From Spirochaetia bacterium (lineage in GTDB: Bacteria > Spirochaetota > Spirochaetia > Treponematales > Treponemataceae), in contig CAAGIZ010000257.1 in the NCBI GenBank assembly GCA_900770075.1, forward strand, positions 1 through 39,562: DNA of 39,562 bases, given 5' to 3'. Position 1 is the first letter of the stretch, and every line of letters begins with the position of its first letter. This document shows, piece after piece, positions 8,073-15,403 of this stretch. The notes below the pieces were generated by a model. That model did no database searches and was not told the origin of the DNA. It saw only the letters and a program-made list of their open reading frames with translations. A program made the position numbers and the translations under genes.

Positions 8073-9682
8073 GGCTTTTCCTCCGGCAGGATGTTTTTTT
8101 CCGATTTTTTCATCGAATTTGTCTTTATTTTAAAAATAATTCCAAGAATTTGAATTGCAATGAGAGGCGTCATGGCAACAAGAGCGATTACACCGAACGC
8201 TTCTCCTGCAGAACCGCCGTTTACAGCCTGCCCCACGCCAATGGTAAGGGAAAGGATAAAGGTACTGGTCATAGGACCGCTGGCAACCCCTCCTGAATCA
8301 AAGGCAATTCCCGTAAAAAGTTTAGGGCACCAGAAAGAAAGGGCAATGGCAATAACATAGCCGGGAATAAGTATGTACCACAGGCTGAAGCCGTACAAAA
8401 CCCTGGCCATGGAAATTCCGATTGAAATGGCAACCCCTGCGCTCAGCGCAACGAGAATTACCTTTCTGCGAATCATTCCGCCGGAAATTTCTTCAACCTG
8501 ATCCGTCAAAACCCAGACCGCAGGCTCTGCACAGACCACTACCGCACCAAAAATGCAGCCTATAAGAATAAGTACAGCAGGTCCTGCAAATTCCGGGATG
8601 GTAAAAAGCGTCTTTGTAACCCCGTTTACCGTACTGGAAATGACCACCTCGCTGGAATTTGCAGCAAGCCTTCCCAGCAAAACGCCCAGTTCCTGCCCCA
8701 CCGGCATAAAACCGCCCTGTGCACCGCCCAGAAAAATCACCAGTCCGATAAAACTAAGGACAAAACCGCGAATCATGCGGACTACCTGCATGGGAGGCAT
8801 TTTTATGAGAGTAAGCTGAAAAAACACCGCCATTGCAGCCAGCGGAGCCAGCGCAGAAACAACCTCTCTTGCAATGTCAGGCAGGTGGGAGAACACCACG
8901 GAAAGACCGAAAACAGCCTCCGCTTCAGAAACTTCTCCAGCACCCTGAGAAACTTCCGCGGCACCGTTCACTTTGGAAACGGCAATGGCAAAAATAACAA
9001 CGGCAAGCACAGGTCCGATGGAAGCAATGCCTGTAAGACCGAAACTTCCGTCATTGTCCATGGAATTTTCCTGTGAATTTTTTGCACTTTTTGTACGGAC
9101 AGCCGCAACACCCACTCCCAGCGCCAGTATGAAAGGTACAGTCATAGGCCCCGTAGTTGCACCGCCGGAATCAAAGGCAACGCCCTGCAAAGTCTGAGGA
9201 GCAAAAAACGCAAGTCCAAAGACCAATATATAGGAAATGATTAAAATAACCCTCAGGGGAATTGAAAGAATTATGCGGAGAATTCCAAGAGCAACAAAAA
9301 GACCAACCCCGGCAGCAATGGCAAAAATAAGCCCCCATTTTGAAACGCTTGCTTCGATTCTGCGAACCTGGTCTGCCAGAACCTGAATGTCCGGTTCTGC
9401 TATCGTTACTATAAAACCGATGAAGAAAGCAGCAGCCAGAAGCAGGGGCAGGTTTCTTTTTGACGTAAGTTCCGCACCGCTGCGCTCGCCGATAGGGAGA
9501 ATTCCAATATCAACCCCCAGAAGAAAGACGGCAAGCCCAATGATGACCATAACCCCGCCCAGCATGAACTGCCCCAGAAGGTGAAATCCCAGAGGAGCAA
9601 TGGTCACCCCCAGCAGGAACACCAAAAGCATAATCGGAGCTACCGAAAAAACAGTTTCCTTGAGTTTTAGATAGAAGTTCAT
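8069..9682 (-). CDS. DUF1538 integral membrane protein, internally duplicated
   Basis: A 537-aa polytopic membrane protein of the DUF1538 family, whose transported substrate is not established. Two homologous halves are obvious. Each has an EP-x(2-4)-VL-x-DQV block (IAEPDIQVLADQV; CAEPAVWVLTDQV) and a signature block (GVAFDSGGATTGPMT; GIAFDSGGVASGPMT) inside hydrophobic helices. Such inverted or tandem repeats are typical of secondary transporters. The Shine-Dalgarno GGAGGG precedes the ATG at 9682. The gene begins 23 bp after luxS and overlaps the downstream tandem PII-like gene by 4 bp. That pairing is the best clue: a PII-gated channel or transporter. Calling it a transporter is inference. 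Confidence 0.88.
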   Translation of the reverse strand: MNFYLKLKETVFSVAPIMLLVFLLGVTIAPLGFHLLGQFMLGGVMVIIGLAVFLLGVDIGILPIGERSGAELTSKRNLPLLLAAAFFIGFIVTIAEPDIQVLADQVRRIEASVSKWGLIFAIAAGVGLFVALGILRIILSIPLRVILIISYILVFGLAFFAPQTLQGVAFDSGGATTGPMTVPFILALGVGVAAVRTKSAKNSQENSMDNDGSFGLTGIASIGPVLAVVIFAIAVSKVNGAAEVSQGAGEVSEAEAVFGLSVVFSHLPDIAREVVSALAPLAAMAVFFQLTLIKMPPMQVVRMIRGFVLSFIGLVIFLGGAQGGFMPVGQELGVLLGRLAANSSEVVISSTVNGVTKTLFTIPEFAGPAVLILIGCIFGAVVVCAEPAVWVLTDQVEEISGGMIRRKVILVALSAGVAISIGISMARVLYGFSLWYILIPGYVIAIALSFWCPKLFTGIAFDSGGVASGPMTSTFILSLTIGVGQAVNGGSAGEAFGVIALVAMTPLIAIQILGIIFKIKTNSMKKSEKNILPEEKP

Positions 9683-9705
9683 CTAAGCAAAAGCCCTCCG
9701 GATTT

Positions 9706-10188
9706 TTAACGCTCGTCAGGAAAAGCACTCCAGCCTTTTTTACAAATTCCTTCAACCCATTTTTTTGAAAACTCTTTTGCTCCGTTTAAATCCATATCGC
9801 GGTAATTTCCGCACTGAATTTCGTTTGCAGCAGGGATGTCGCCGTTCCAATCGATTACCTTCTGAAAAACCGGCTTGAGATGGGATGCGATATATTCTTC
9901 GTTTACGTCGCCCCAGACGGTAAGATAAAAGCCCGTCCGGCAGCCCATTGGCGAAAAATCTATTACACCGGGGATTTCGTCCCTCAGATATTCAGCAATT
10001 ATGTGCTCCATAGTGTGAAGGGCACCTGTAGGCATAAATTCCTTGTTGGGCTGGCAAATGCGTATGTCGAATTTCGTTACGACGTCGCCTTTTTCGCCCT
10101 GTTTTTTGGCAGCCATGCGGACATAGGGAGCGGTAACTTTTGTGTGATCCAGATTAAAACTGTCCACCTTGTATTTTTTTAAATCCAT
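9706..10188 (-). CDS. luxS: S-ribosylhomocysteine lyase (autoinducer-2 synthesis)
   Basis: Cleaves S-ribosylhomocysteine to homocysteine and DPD, the precursor of AI-2. At 160 aa it is full length. The metal site is intact: HTMEH gives His58 and His62, with catalytic Glu61, and Cys126 in QCGNYRDMDL is the third ligand. The catalytic cysteine is Cys83 in SPMGCRTGFYL. The start ATG at 10188 follows a strong AGGGGG site. The gene lies 24 bp downstream of pfs, so the two consecutive steps of the activated methyl cycle are encoded side by side. No LuxPQ or Lsr genes are seen here, so a signalling as opposed to purely metabolic role is undecided. Confidence 0.97.
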   Translation of the reverse strand: MDLKKYKVDSFNLDHTKVTAPYVRMAAKKQGEKGDVVTKFDIRICQPNKEFMPTGALHTMEHIIAEYLRDEIPGVIDFSPMGCRTGFYLTVWGDVNEEYIASHLKPVFQKVIDWNGDIPAANEIQCGNYRDMDLNGAKEFSKKWVEGICKKGWSAFPDER

Positions 10189-10212
10189 AGAGAGCCCCCT
10201 TTTTCTGCGATT

Positions 10213-10926
10213 TTATATTGCTTCAACTAGTTTTTCAACCACTCCGGCACTCAACCGGGCAGCAACAGCCTCGTTAAAATCGTAACCGTTTGAACTCAAA
10301 TCATCTGCCATATCGCTCATGCAGCGGATTATGACAAAGGGAATTCCGTTCAAGTGGCAGGCATGGGCAATTGCGGCTCCTTCCATCTCAACGCAGGCAG
10401 GAGAAAAATTCTGCGCAATCCTTGCCTTAACCGGTTTTTCAGAAATGAACTGGTCGCCGGTTGCAATCCTGCCTTCCATCATCTTGTGCCCCTCCGCTTC
10501 TTTGCAGTTTTCAAAAGCCTTTTTTGCAGCACAAATCATGTTTTTGTCGGCTTCAAAAGAGAAAACAGACATCTGAGGAATTTGCCCCGGTTTATAACCA
10601 AAACCCGTAGCATCCATGTCGTGATAGACAGCATCCACCGAAACTACAAAATCCAGAACTCCCAGCCCTTCTGCCATGGCACCGGCAATTCCAGTGTTTA
10701 TAATGTTTGTGCAGTTGAACTGAAGGATAAGCCTTTGGGCACACAAAGCAGCATTCACCTTGCCAACCCCGGAACGCACCACAACTGCTTCTTTTCCGTG
10801 AATTTTTCCAGTCTGAAACTCCAGTCCGCCGGCCTCAACAGTTTCCGTTTCCCCTTCTTTTTTCATAAGTTCCCTAAGCCAGTCTACTTCCACCTGCATG
10901 GCTCCGATAATTCCGATTTTTTTCAT
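10213..10926 (-). CDS. mtnN: 5'-methylthioadenosine/S-adenosylhomocysteine nucleosidase
   Basis: Also called Pfs. It removes adenine from S-adenosylhomocysteine and methylthioadenosine in the cytoplasm, supplying the LuxS substrate. The N-terminal MKKIGIIGAMQVEV carries the conserved glutamate after GAM. VEMEGAAIAHA holds the substrate-binding ME pair, and IRCMSDMAD contains the catalytic Asp. The start at ATG 10926 gives 237 aa, the usual length, and has an AGGGAGGA Shine-Dalgarno. The longer frame upstream is discarded because those codons precede this ribosome site. It appears to be the first gene of the minus-strand run that continues into luxS and beyond. Confidence 0.96.
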   Translation of the reverse strand: MKKIGIIGAMQVEVDWLRELMKKEGETETVEAGGLEFQTGKIHGKEAVVVRSGVGKVNAALCAQRLILQFNCTNIINTGIAGAMAEGLGVLDFVVSVDAVYHDMDATGFGYKPGQIPQMSVFSFEADKNMICAAKKAFENCKEAEGHKMMEGRIATGDQFISEKPVKARIAQNFSPACVEMEGAAIAHACHLNGIPFVIIRCMSDMADDLSSNGYDFNEAVAARLSAGVVEKLVEAI

Positions 10927-11109
10927 TTTAACATTCCTCCCTGTACAGGTTTCATATTGACGCAAAAACTGCAAAATTTTCAGGTATTTTTCAACAAAAC
11001 CGCAAAGTTTGCAAGAGTTTTCATAAAAAATACGTTATTTTAACAGATTTTCCGCAAATTTTCTTAAAATTCTATTGTACAAACTCCGCCTATGATATAT
11101 TTTATCATC
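10927..11109. other. intergenic region between divergent pfs and the sRNA/esterase
   Basis: No coding region is visible. The minus strand must hold the promoter of the pfs-luxS operon; TTGCAA followed 17 bp later by AAAAAT (around 10985-11013) is a weak candidate. The plus strand carries the candidate sRNA promoter described separately. No riboswitch fold was recognised by eye. Confidence 0.4.
11075..11103 (+). promoter_or_regulatory. candidate sigma-70 promoter of a short transcript
   Basis: TTGTAC at 11075-11080, a 17-bp spacer, then TATTTT at 11098-11103, predicting a start near 11110. The neighbouring TATGATATAT offers alternative -10 boxes with poorer spacing. No reading frame follows, but an intrinsic terminator ends at 11179. 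Confidence 0.4.
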
Positions 11110-11179
11110 AGCAGCAAGAAATAATACAAAATCAGTTGATAAAGGGCTACTTTTTTCCTCCTTCAGGTAGCCCTTTTTT
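11110..11179 (+). ncRNA. candidate ~70-nt small RNA with anti-Shine-Dalgarno terminator loop
   Basis: A promoter-like pair is followed after about 30 nt by a strong terminator, with no coding frame between. The terminator loop is U/C-rich and contains CCTCCTT, the complement of a consensus ribosome-binding site. C/U-rich terminator loops that pair with mRNA are known in sRNAs such as RepG of Helicobacter. It could instead be an attenuating leader of the esterase gene 48 bp downstream, but that gene has its own TATAAT at 11197-11202. No RNA family was recognised. Confidence 0.4.
11142..11179 (+). terminator. rho-independent terminator
   Basis: Nine-base-pair stem AAGGGCTAC (11142-11150) / GTAGCCCTT (11167-11175) with a 16-nt pyrimidine-rich loop, followed by a T tract to 11179. 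It terminates plus-strand transcription; no annotated gene lies upstream on that strand. Confidence 0.75.
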
Positions 11180-11227
11180 CTTTTTAAATCGTCTTTTATA
11201 ATAGGGCATCTCTAAAGAGTATCTATA

Positions 11228-12064
11228 ATGATGAATTGCGATAAAATTGAACTTGATTCTTCCTCAAAAGCCTTTATGGTTCCCTACTTGCTGAAAAATC
11301 AGGATTCCGAAAAAGTTCCCTTCATGCTGGTTGTTCCCGGAGGCGGCTACAATCACTTTGGAAAAAAAGAACAGGAATCTATTGCCCTTTTCTGGAATTC
11401 CATGGGTTTTTCTTCGGCAGTGCTTTACTACACCCTGGCTCCCTGCAAATTTCCCCAGCCGCTTTTTGACCTGGCAAGGGCGGTAGCTTTTGTGCGGAAA
11501 AATGCTGAAAACTGGAAGATTGATTCCGAAAAAATATGGCTCTGCGGTTTTAGTGCCGGCGGACACCTGTGTGCCACGTTGGGCAGTTTTTGGAACACTC
11601 CCCTTTTAAAAGACGTTATTATGGAAGAAAAGCACCTGTCTCCGGAAGAATTTTGTCCTGACGGGCTTTGTCTGTGCTACCCGGTAATTTCTGCCGAAAG
11701 AAAAATCTGCCACGAAGGCTCCATTCTGCGGCTTACGGAAAATTTAACCGAAACTGAATGTGAACAGGTGTGCAGTCAGACGCTGACAGAAAATCCCGAC
11801 GGCAAACCTTTTAAAGAACTTGTGCGCGATGCCGTTTCTGTCGAAAAACACATTTCAAAAACCTTTCCAAAGACCTTTGTCTGGCACACACTGGAAGACC
11901 AGGCAGTTCCGGCGGAAAATACCCTTGTTCTGGCAGAAAGCCTTCGGAAAGCCGGAGTAGATTTTGAATACCACCTTTTTAAAAGCGGACAGCACGGACT
12001 TGCATTGGCAGAAAACACCCCGGCACAACTCTGGCCGCAGCTTTTTATGAATTTTATGGGCTAG
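11228..12064 (+). CDS. alpha/beta hydrolase, acetyl-xylan/feruloyl esterase-like (BD-FAE type)
   Basis: A 278-aa serine esterase with no signal peptide, hence probably cytoplasmic. It has the oxyanion loop VPGGGY, the nucleophile elbow GFSAGGH with Ser109, and a plausible triad completed by Asp224 (LEDQAVP) and His256 (SGQHGLAL). This pattern is typical of the BD-FAE group that deacetylates oligosaccharides from plant polymers, though the substrate cannot be fixed from sequence. A TATAAT at 11197-11202 gives a leader of about 20 nt, and AAAGAG (11214-11219) is a modest ribosome site. ATG 11228 and ATG 11231 are both possible starts. It is a single-gene unit ending just before a structured repeat. 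Confidence 0.85.
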   Translation: MMNCDKIELDSSSKAFMVPYLLKNQDSEKVPFMLVVPGGGYNHFGKKEQESIALFWNSMGFSSAVLYYTLAPCKFPQPLFDLARAVAFVRKNAENWKIDSEKIWLCGFSAGGHLCATLGSFWNTPLLKDVIMEEKHLSPEEFCPDGLCLCYPVISAERKICHEGSILRLTENLTETECEQVCSQTLTENPDGKPFKELVRDAVSVEKHISKTFPKTFVWHTLEDQAVPAENTLVLAESLRKAGVDFEYHLFKSGQHGLALAENTPAQLWPQLFMNFMG

Positions 12065-12077
12065 ACCACGGCAGGGA

Positions 12078-12176
12078 GGCGCACATCCACCGTCTCGCGG
12101 CTGTCCGAGGCTACGGCGTCTACCGCGCCTCCGGTGCCCAGCACCCGCTTCCGCGGCCTCTCCCATCCGGCGCCAT
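12078..12176. repeat. structured repeat family 2, short copy
   Basis: Bounded by GGCGCACATCCACCGTCTCGC (trimmed core GCGCACATCC and CCGTCTCGC) on the left and CTCCCATCCGGCGCCATC on the right. The same two boundaries, with one or two changes, flank the longer element at 16571-16826. The interior is GC-rich and self-complementary. It directly follows the esterase stop codon. Confidence 0.65.
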
Positions 12177-12428
12177 CACCAGCACACTTTTACTCAACTA
12201 TGTATAGCACAAAAAAACCGATACTAAAAACAATCCTACTATACAAAAGTAAAGTCGCCCTGTCTGACTACATGTGGCGGCTTTATCGTTACACAGTGGA
12301 GACGACCGACGGAGTCAGAACTTCCTTTTCCTTAAAATAGCACCAACACGGTTTTTCGTCAAATCTATAAAAATCAAGTCATTCCCAACACTTTTTAACT
12401 CATACCTTTTCACAAAAATCAAATTATA
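12177..12428. other. AT-rich spacer before uppP
   Basis: I see no convincing gene. A 46-codon frame from ATG 12199 lacks a ribosome site and resembles no family I know. GTCGCC (12254-12259) and GGCGGC (12275-12280) can pair. The rest is AT-rich and leads into the uppP promoter. Confidence 0.4.
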
Positions 12429-12459
12429 TTGTAAAATAAAAACTGCAATTTTATTTTAC
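12429..12459 (+). promoter_or_regulatory. uppP promoter overlapped by a perfect inverted repeat
   Basis: TTGTAA (12429-12434), 17 bp, TATTTT (12452-12457). An inverted repeat with perfect 11-bp arms, GTAAAATAAAA / TTTTATTTTAC (12431-12441 and 12449-12459), spans almost the whole promoter and could be an operator. Just downstream, GTTTGCAATGCGAAC (12462-12476) is a variant of the dispersed GTTTGCAACGCAAAC palindrome and would lie in the leader RNA. Confidence 0.45.
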
Positions 12460-12493
12460 CTGTTTGCAATGCGAACTTTTTTTGGGAGAAAAA

Positions 12494-13360
12494 ATGTCGG
12501 TTTTACAGTCAGTTTTACTTGGAATTTTACAGGGCATTGCGGAATTTTTGCCGATTTCGTCCAGCGGTCACCTTGCCCTCGCCCAGCACCTTTTTAAGCT
12601 CGATGACGTGCCCCTTTTATACGATGTAATTCTTCACCTTGCCACCCTTCTTGCCGTGGTGCTCTTTTTTAGAAAAAAAATCTGGAACCTTTTGTGCTGT
12701 TTCGGACGCTGGATTGCCCGCCGGCCGGAAGTTTCTGCTGACAACCCGGAGGACTTGCTTTGCGGCAACGACACTTTGGGAAGAAAAACCATCATTGCAA
12801 TAATCTGCGCAACTTTTGTAACAGGAATTCTGGGAGTTGCGGCTTCCAAACTGATTCCTCAACTTCCGCTGAAATTTACCTGCGCTGGTTTTATCGTTAC
12901 GGCGGGGCTTTTAATCTTCAGCAGCCTCTGGCAGAAAAAACAGTCCAATGCCTCTTCTGCCGCCGACAAAAGTCTTTCTGCCGAAAAAAAAGGTATTGGC
13001 GCTTTGCAGGCACTTTTTGTAGGTTTTATGCAGGGGATTGGTACTCTGCCGGGAATAAGCCGTTCCGGTTCCACCATTGCCGGTGCCCAGCTTGCAGGAA
13101 TTGACCGCACTTCTGCCGGAGAATTTTCGTTTATTGTAAGCATTCCTGCAATTTTAGGTGCATTTTTGCTGGAAGCAAAGGATTTGGGAGAGATGGGTTC
13201 TTCTGTGGGTGTGCTTCCGGTGGTTTTGGGCTTTGTTTCTGCCTTTATCGCAGGCTACATCTCCCTTGCCTTTTTGATGAAGCTGATTAAAAAAGGCCGG
13301 CTGGAATGGTTTGCCGCTTACCTTATTCCGCTAGGCATTGCAGGACTGTTTTGCCTATGA
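12494..13360 (+). CDS. uppP: undecaprenyl-diphosphatase (bacitracin resistance family)
   Basis: Recycles undecaprenyl diphosphate to the monophosphate lipid carrier for peptidoglycan precursors; inner membrane. The family signatures are both present: ILQGIAEFLPISSSGHL near the N-terminus (Glu17, His26) and GIGTLPGISRSGSTI in the second half. At 288 aa with about eight hydrophobic helices it is normal in size. The ATG at 12494 is chosen over an upstream in-frame ATG because GGGAG lies 6 bp before it. A hydrophilic stretch around residues 75-95 and 145-170 forms larger loops than in E. coli. The stop codon overlaps the start of the peptidase gene (ATGA), so the two are translationally coupled. 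Confidence 0.96.
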   Translation: MSVLQSVLLGILQGIAEFLPISSSGHLALAQHLFKLDDVPLLYDVILHLATLLAVVLFFRKKIWNLLCCFGRWIARRPEVSADNPEDLLCGNDTLGRKTIIAIICATFVTGILGVAASKLIPQLPLKFTCAGFIVTAGLLIFSSLWQKKQSNASSAADKSLSAEKKGIGALQALFVGFMQGIGTLPGISRSGSTIAGAQLAGIDRTSAGEFSFIVSIPAILGAFLLEAKDLGEMGSSVGVLPVVLGFVSAFIAGYISLAFLMKLIKKGRLEWFAAYLIPLGIAGLFCL

Positions 13361-15372
13361 GTTCTATGTCCATTCCCCGCTGGGATTTAAACTCGATTTT
13401 TTCTTCAATAGATAGCCCTGAATACAAGGCGGCTGTTTCTGATTATGAGACCGGCATGGAAAAACTGGAAAACCTGTTAAAGACTGCCAGCCGGTTTAAC
13501 TTCTGCTTTTGGCTCAAAGGTTTTCTCGATGCTCAGGAAAAAGTGCTGGAACTTGCCCAGAGTCTTGGTGCATACGCCTACATAATCTATTCCGTAGACA
13601 CCACAAACACGGCCTTTTTAAACAACATTTCCCAAATCGATGAACTTTCTCTCAGGCTCAATAAAATTGATCTGGACTTTAAGTCGATTCTTGTAAAAAA
13701 CGCAGGCAAACTGGACGACTTTTTTGAACGGTTCCCTGAATATTCTGAACGAAGGTTCCTGCTTGAAGAGGAAATTGCCGGAGCAAGGCACAAGATGTCC
13801 GCAAAGGAAGAAAATCTTGTCGGTGCAATGCAGAGAACCGGGGGCGATGCCTGGGACAGGCTGCACGAGCAAATTATTTCCAATCTGAAAGACGATGAAG
13901 GCAAAACTTTCAACGAGTTGAGAAACGATGCCTACTCTCCTGACCCAAACTTGAGGAAGAAATCTTACGAAAAGGAACTTTTTCTGCTTAAACAGAACGA
14001 AATTGCCTTTGCTGCCTGCCTGAACAACTTAAAGGGCGAAACCCTGACCCTCAACAAAAGGCGGAAATGGAAACAGCCTTTAGACCGCGCCCTTTTTTCA
14101 AGCCGGCTGGACAAAAAAACGCTTAATGCCCTCATAAAAGCCATTGAAAAAAGCCTCCCTGACTGGCGTAAGTATTTTTGTGCAAAGGCAGATTTTTTGC
14201 GGAAAAACAACCTTACGGCAAGCACTCAAAAATACGTAAACGGCAAGGCAGAAAAAGGACTGGCCTTCTATGACCTTTTTGCCCCTATCGAAAATCCTCA
14301 GGAAAATTCAATTCTTTCAAAAAAATGGACTTTTGACGAAGCCAGAACCTACGTCATTGAGCGGTACAGAAGTTTTTCGGAGGATATGGGAAATTTTGCA
14401 GAAAAAGCCTTCATGGAAAACTGGATTGACGCCCAGGTGCGGCCGGGTAAAGTTGGCGGAGCCTACGACGAAGATTTTGCCATAGGGCACCAGAGCAGGA
14501 TAATGACAAATTTTACCGGCACTTTCAGCGACATAGTTACCCTTGCCCACGAAATCGGTCATGCCTACCATTTTTCCTGCCTGAAAGGCAAGTCTGTAAG
14601 TTTTTTCAGTTACCCAATGACCCTTGCAGAAACCGCTTCCACCTTTGCAGAGACCATCGTCAAGCAGGACATCCTTAAAAAATGCTCCGAAGCAGAAAAA
14701 CTCCAGATTCTGGACATGGATTTGCAGGACGTAAGCCAGGTTCTGGTGGACATACTTTGCAGGTTTTATTTTGAAAAGAGCGTCTTTGAAGAGCGAAAAA
14801 AAGGAGAACTGAACGCTCAGGATTTCTGTAGCCTTATGAGGCAGGCACAGGAAAAATCCTACGGCAAGGGACTTAATTCCGAACGCCACGAATATATGTG
14901 GGCGGTAAAAAGCCACTACTATTCCACCGGGCTGGATTTTTATAATTTTCCCTATGCCTTCGGCCAGCTTTTTGCCGTTGCCCTTTACCAGCGGTACTTA
15001 AAGGAAGGAAAAAGTTTTGCAAAAACCTACAAAGAAATTTTAAGCCGGAGCGGAAGCATGAGCTGCGAAGAACTTTGCAGAAATGCAGGCTTTGACATAA
15101 CGGATATGGAATTCTGGAAATCGGGTATAGAATTTTACAGTTCCCGGATAAGAGAATTTTCGGAACTGTGCAAGGGCAAATCCACCGCCGTAACCATAAA
15201 AGAAGGAAGTTTTCCAAAAACCGTCTTTGAACAGGAACTTTCCCCGGCTCAAGAAAAACCCGCCGCCGCAACCGTAAAAAAGCCCGCCCCGCAAAAAAAT
15301 ATCCCGCCAAAAAAGACGGGACTTTTACAGAAGGCAGAATTCCTGAAGGAAAACTCTAAAAAACAGCAGTAG
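13357..15372 (+). CDS. pepF: M3 family oligoendopeptidase (PepF-like)
   Basis: A cytoplasmic zinc metallopeptidase that degrades short peptides. The zinc motif HEIGH at 398-402 supplies two His ligands and the catalytic Glu399, and Glu425 in LAETASTF is the third ligand, 23 residues on as in M3B enzymes. The 671-aa frame starts at ATG 13357, overlapping the uppP stop as ATGA. An upstream in-frame ATG inside uppP is discarded. The last ~65 residues are an unusual low-complexity tail rich in Lys, Pro and Ala (EKPAAATVKKPAPQK) beyond the catalytic domain. Its role is unknown. The link with uppP is by coupling only; no functional connection is established. Confidence 0.9.
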   Translation: MSSMSIPRWDLNSIFSSIDSPEYKAAVSDYETGMEKLENLLKTASRFNFCFWLKGFLDAQEKVLELAQSLGAYAYIIYSVDTTNTAFLNNISQIDELSLRLNKIDLDFKSILVKNAGKLDDFFERFPEYSERRFLLEEEIAGARHKMSAKEENLVGAMQRTGGDAWDRLHEQIISNLKDDEGKTFNELRNDAYSPDPNLRKKSYEKELFLLKQNEIAFAACLNNLKGETLTLNKRRKWKQPLDRALFSSRLDKKTLNALIKAIEKSLPDWRKYFCAKADFLRKNNLTASTQKYVNGKAEKGLAFYDLFAPIENPQENSILSKKWTFDEARTYVIERYRSFSEDMGNFAEKAFMENWIDAQVRPGKVGGAYDEDFAIGHQSRIMTNFTGTFSDIVTLAHEIGHAYHFSCLKGKSVSFFSYPMTLAETASTFAETIVKQDILKKCSEAEKLQILDMDLQDVSQVLVDILCRFYFEKSVFEERKKGELNAQDFCSLMRQAQEKSYGKGLNSERHEYMWAVKSHYYSTGLDFYNFPYAFGQLFAVALYQRYLKEGKSFAKTYKEILSRSGSMSCEELCRNAGFDITDMEFWKSGIEFYSSRIREFSELCKGKSTAVTIKEGSFPKTVFEQELSPAQEKPAAATVKKPAPQKNIPPKKTGLLQKAEFLKENSKKQQ

Positions 15373-15403
15373 CGGTTTTTAGCCTTTGATTAGAGCAGTG
15401 CCT

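Noticed and set aside
12199..12339. 46-codon frame starting ATG 12199
   Set aside because: No ribosome site, no recognisable family, and it runs out of a repeat into AT-rich promoter DNA; probably chance.
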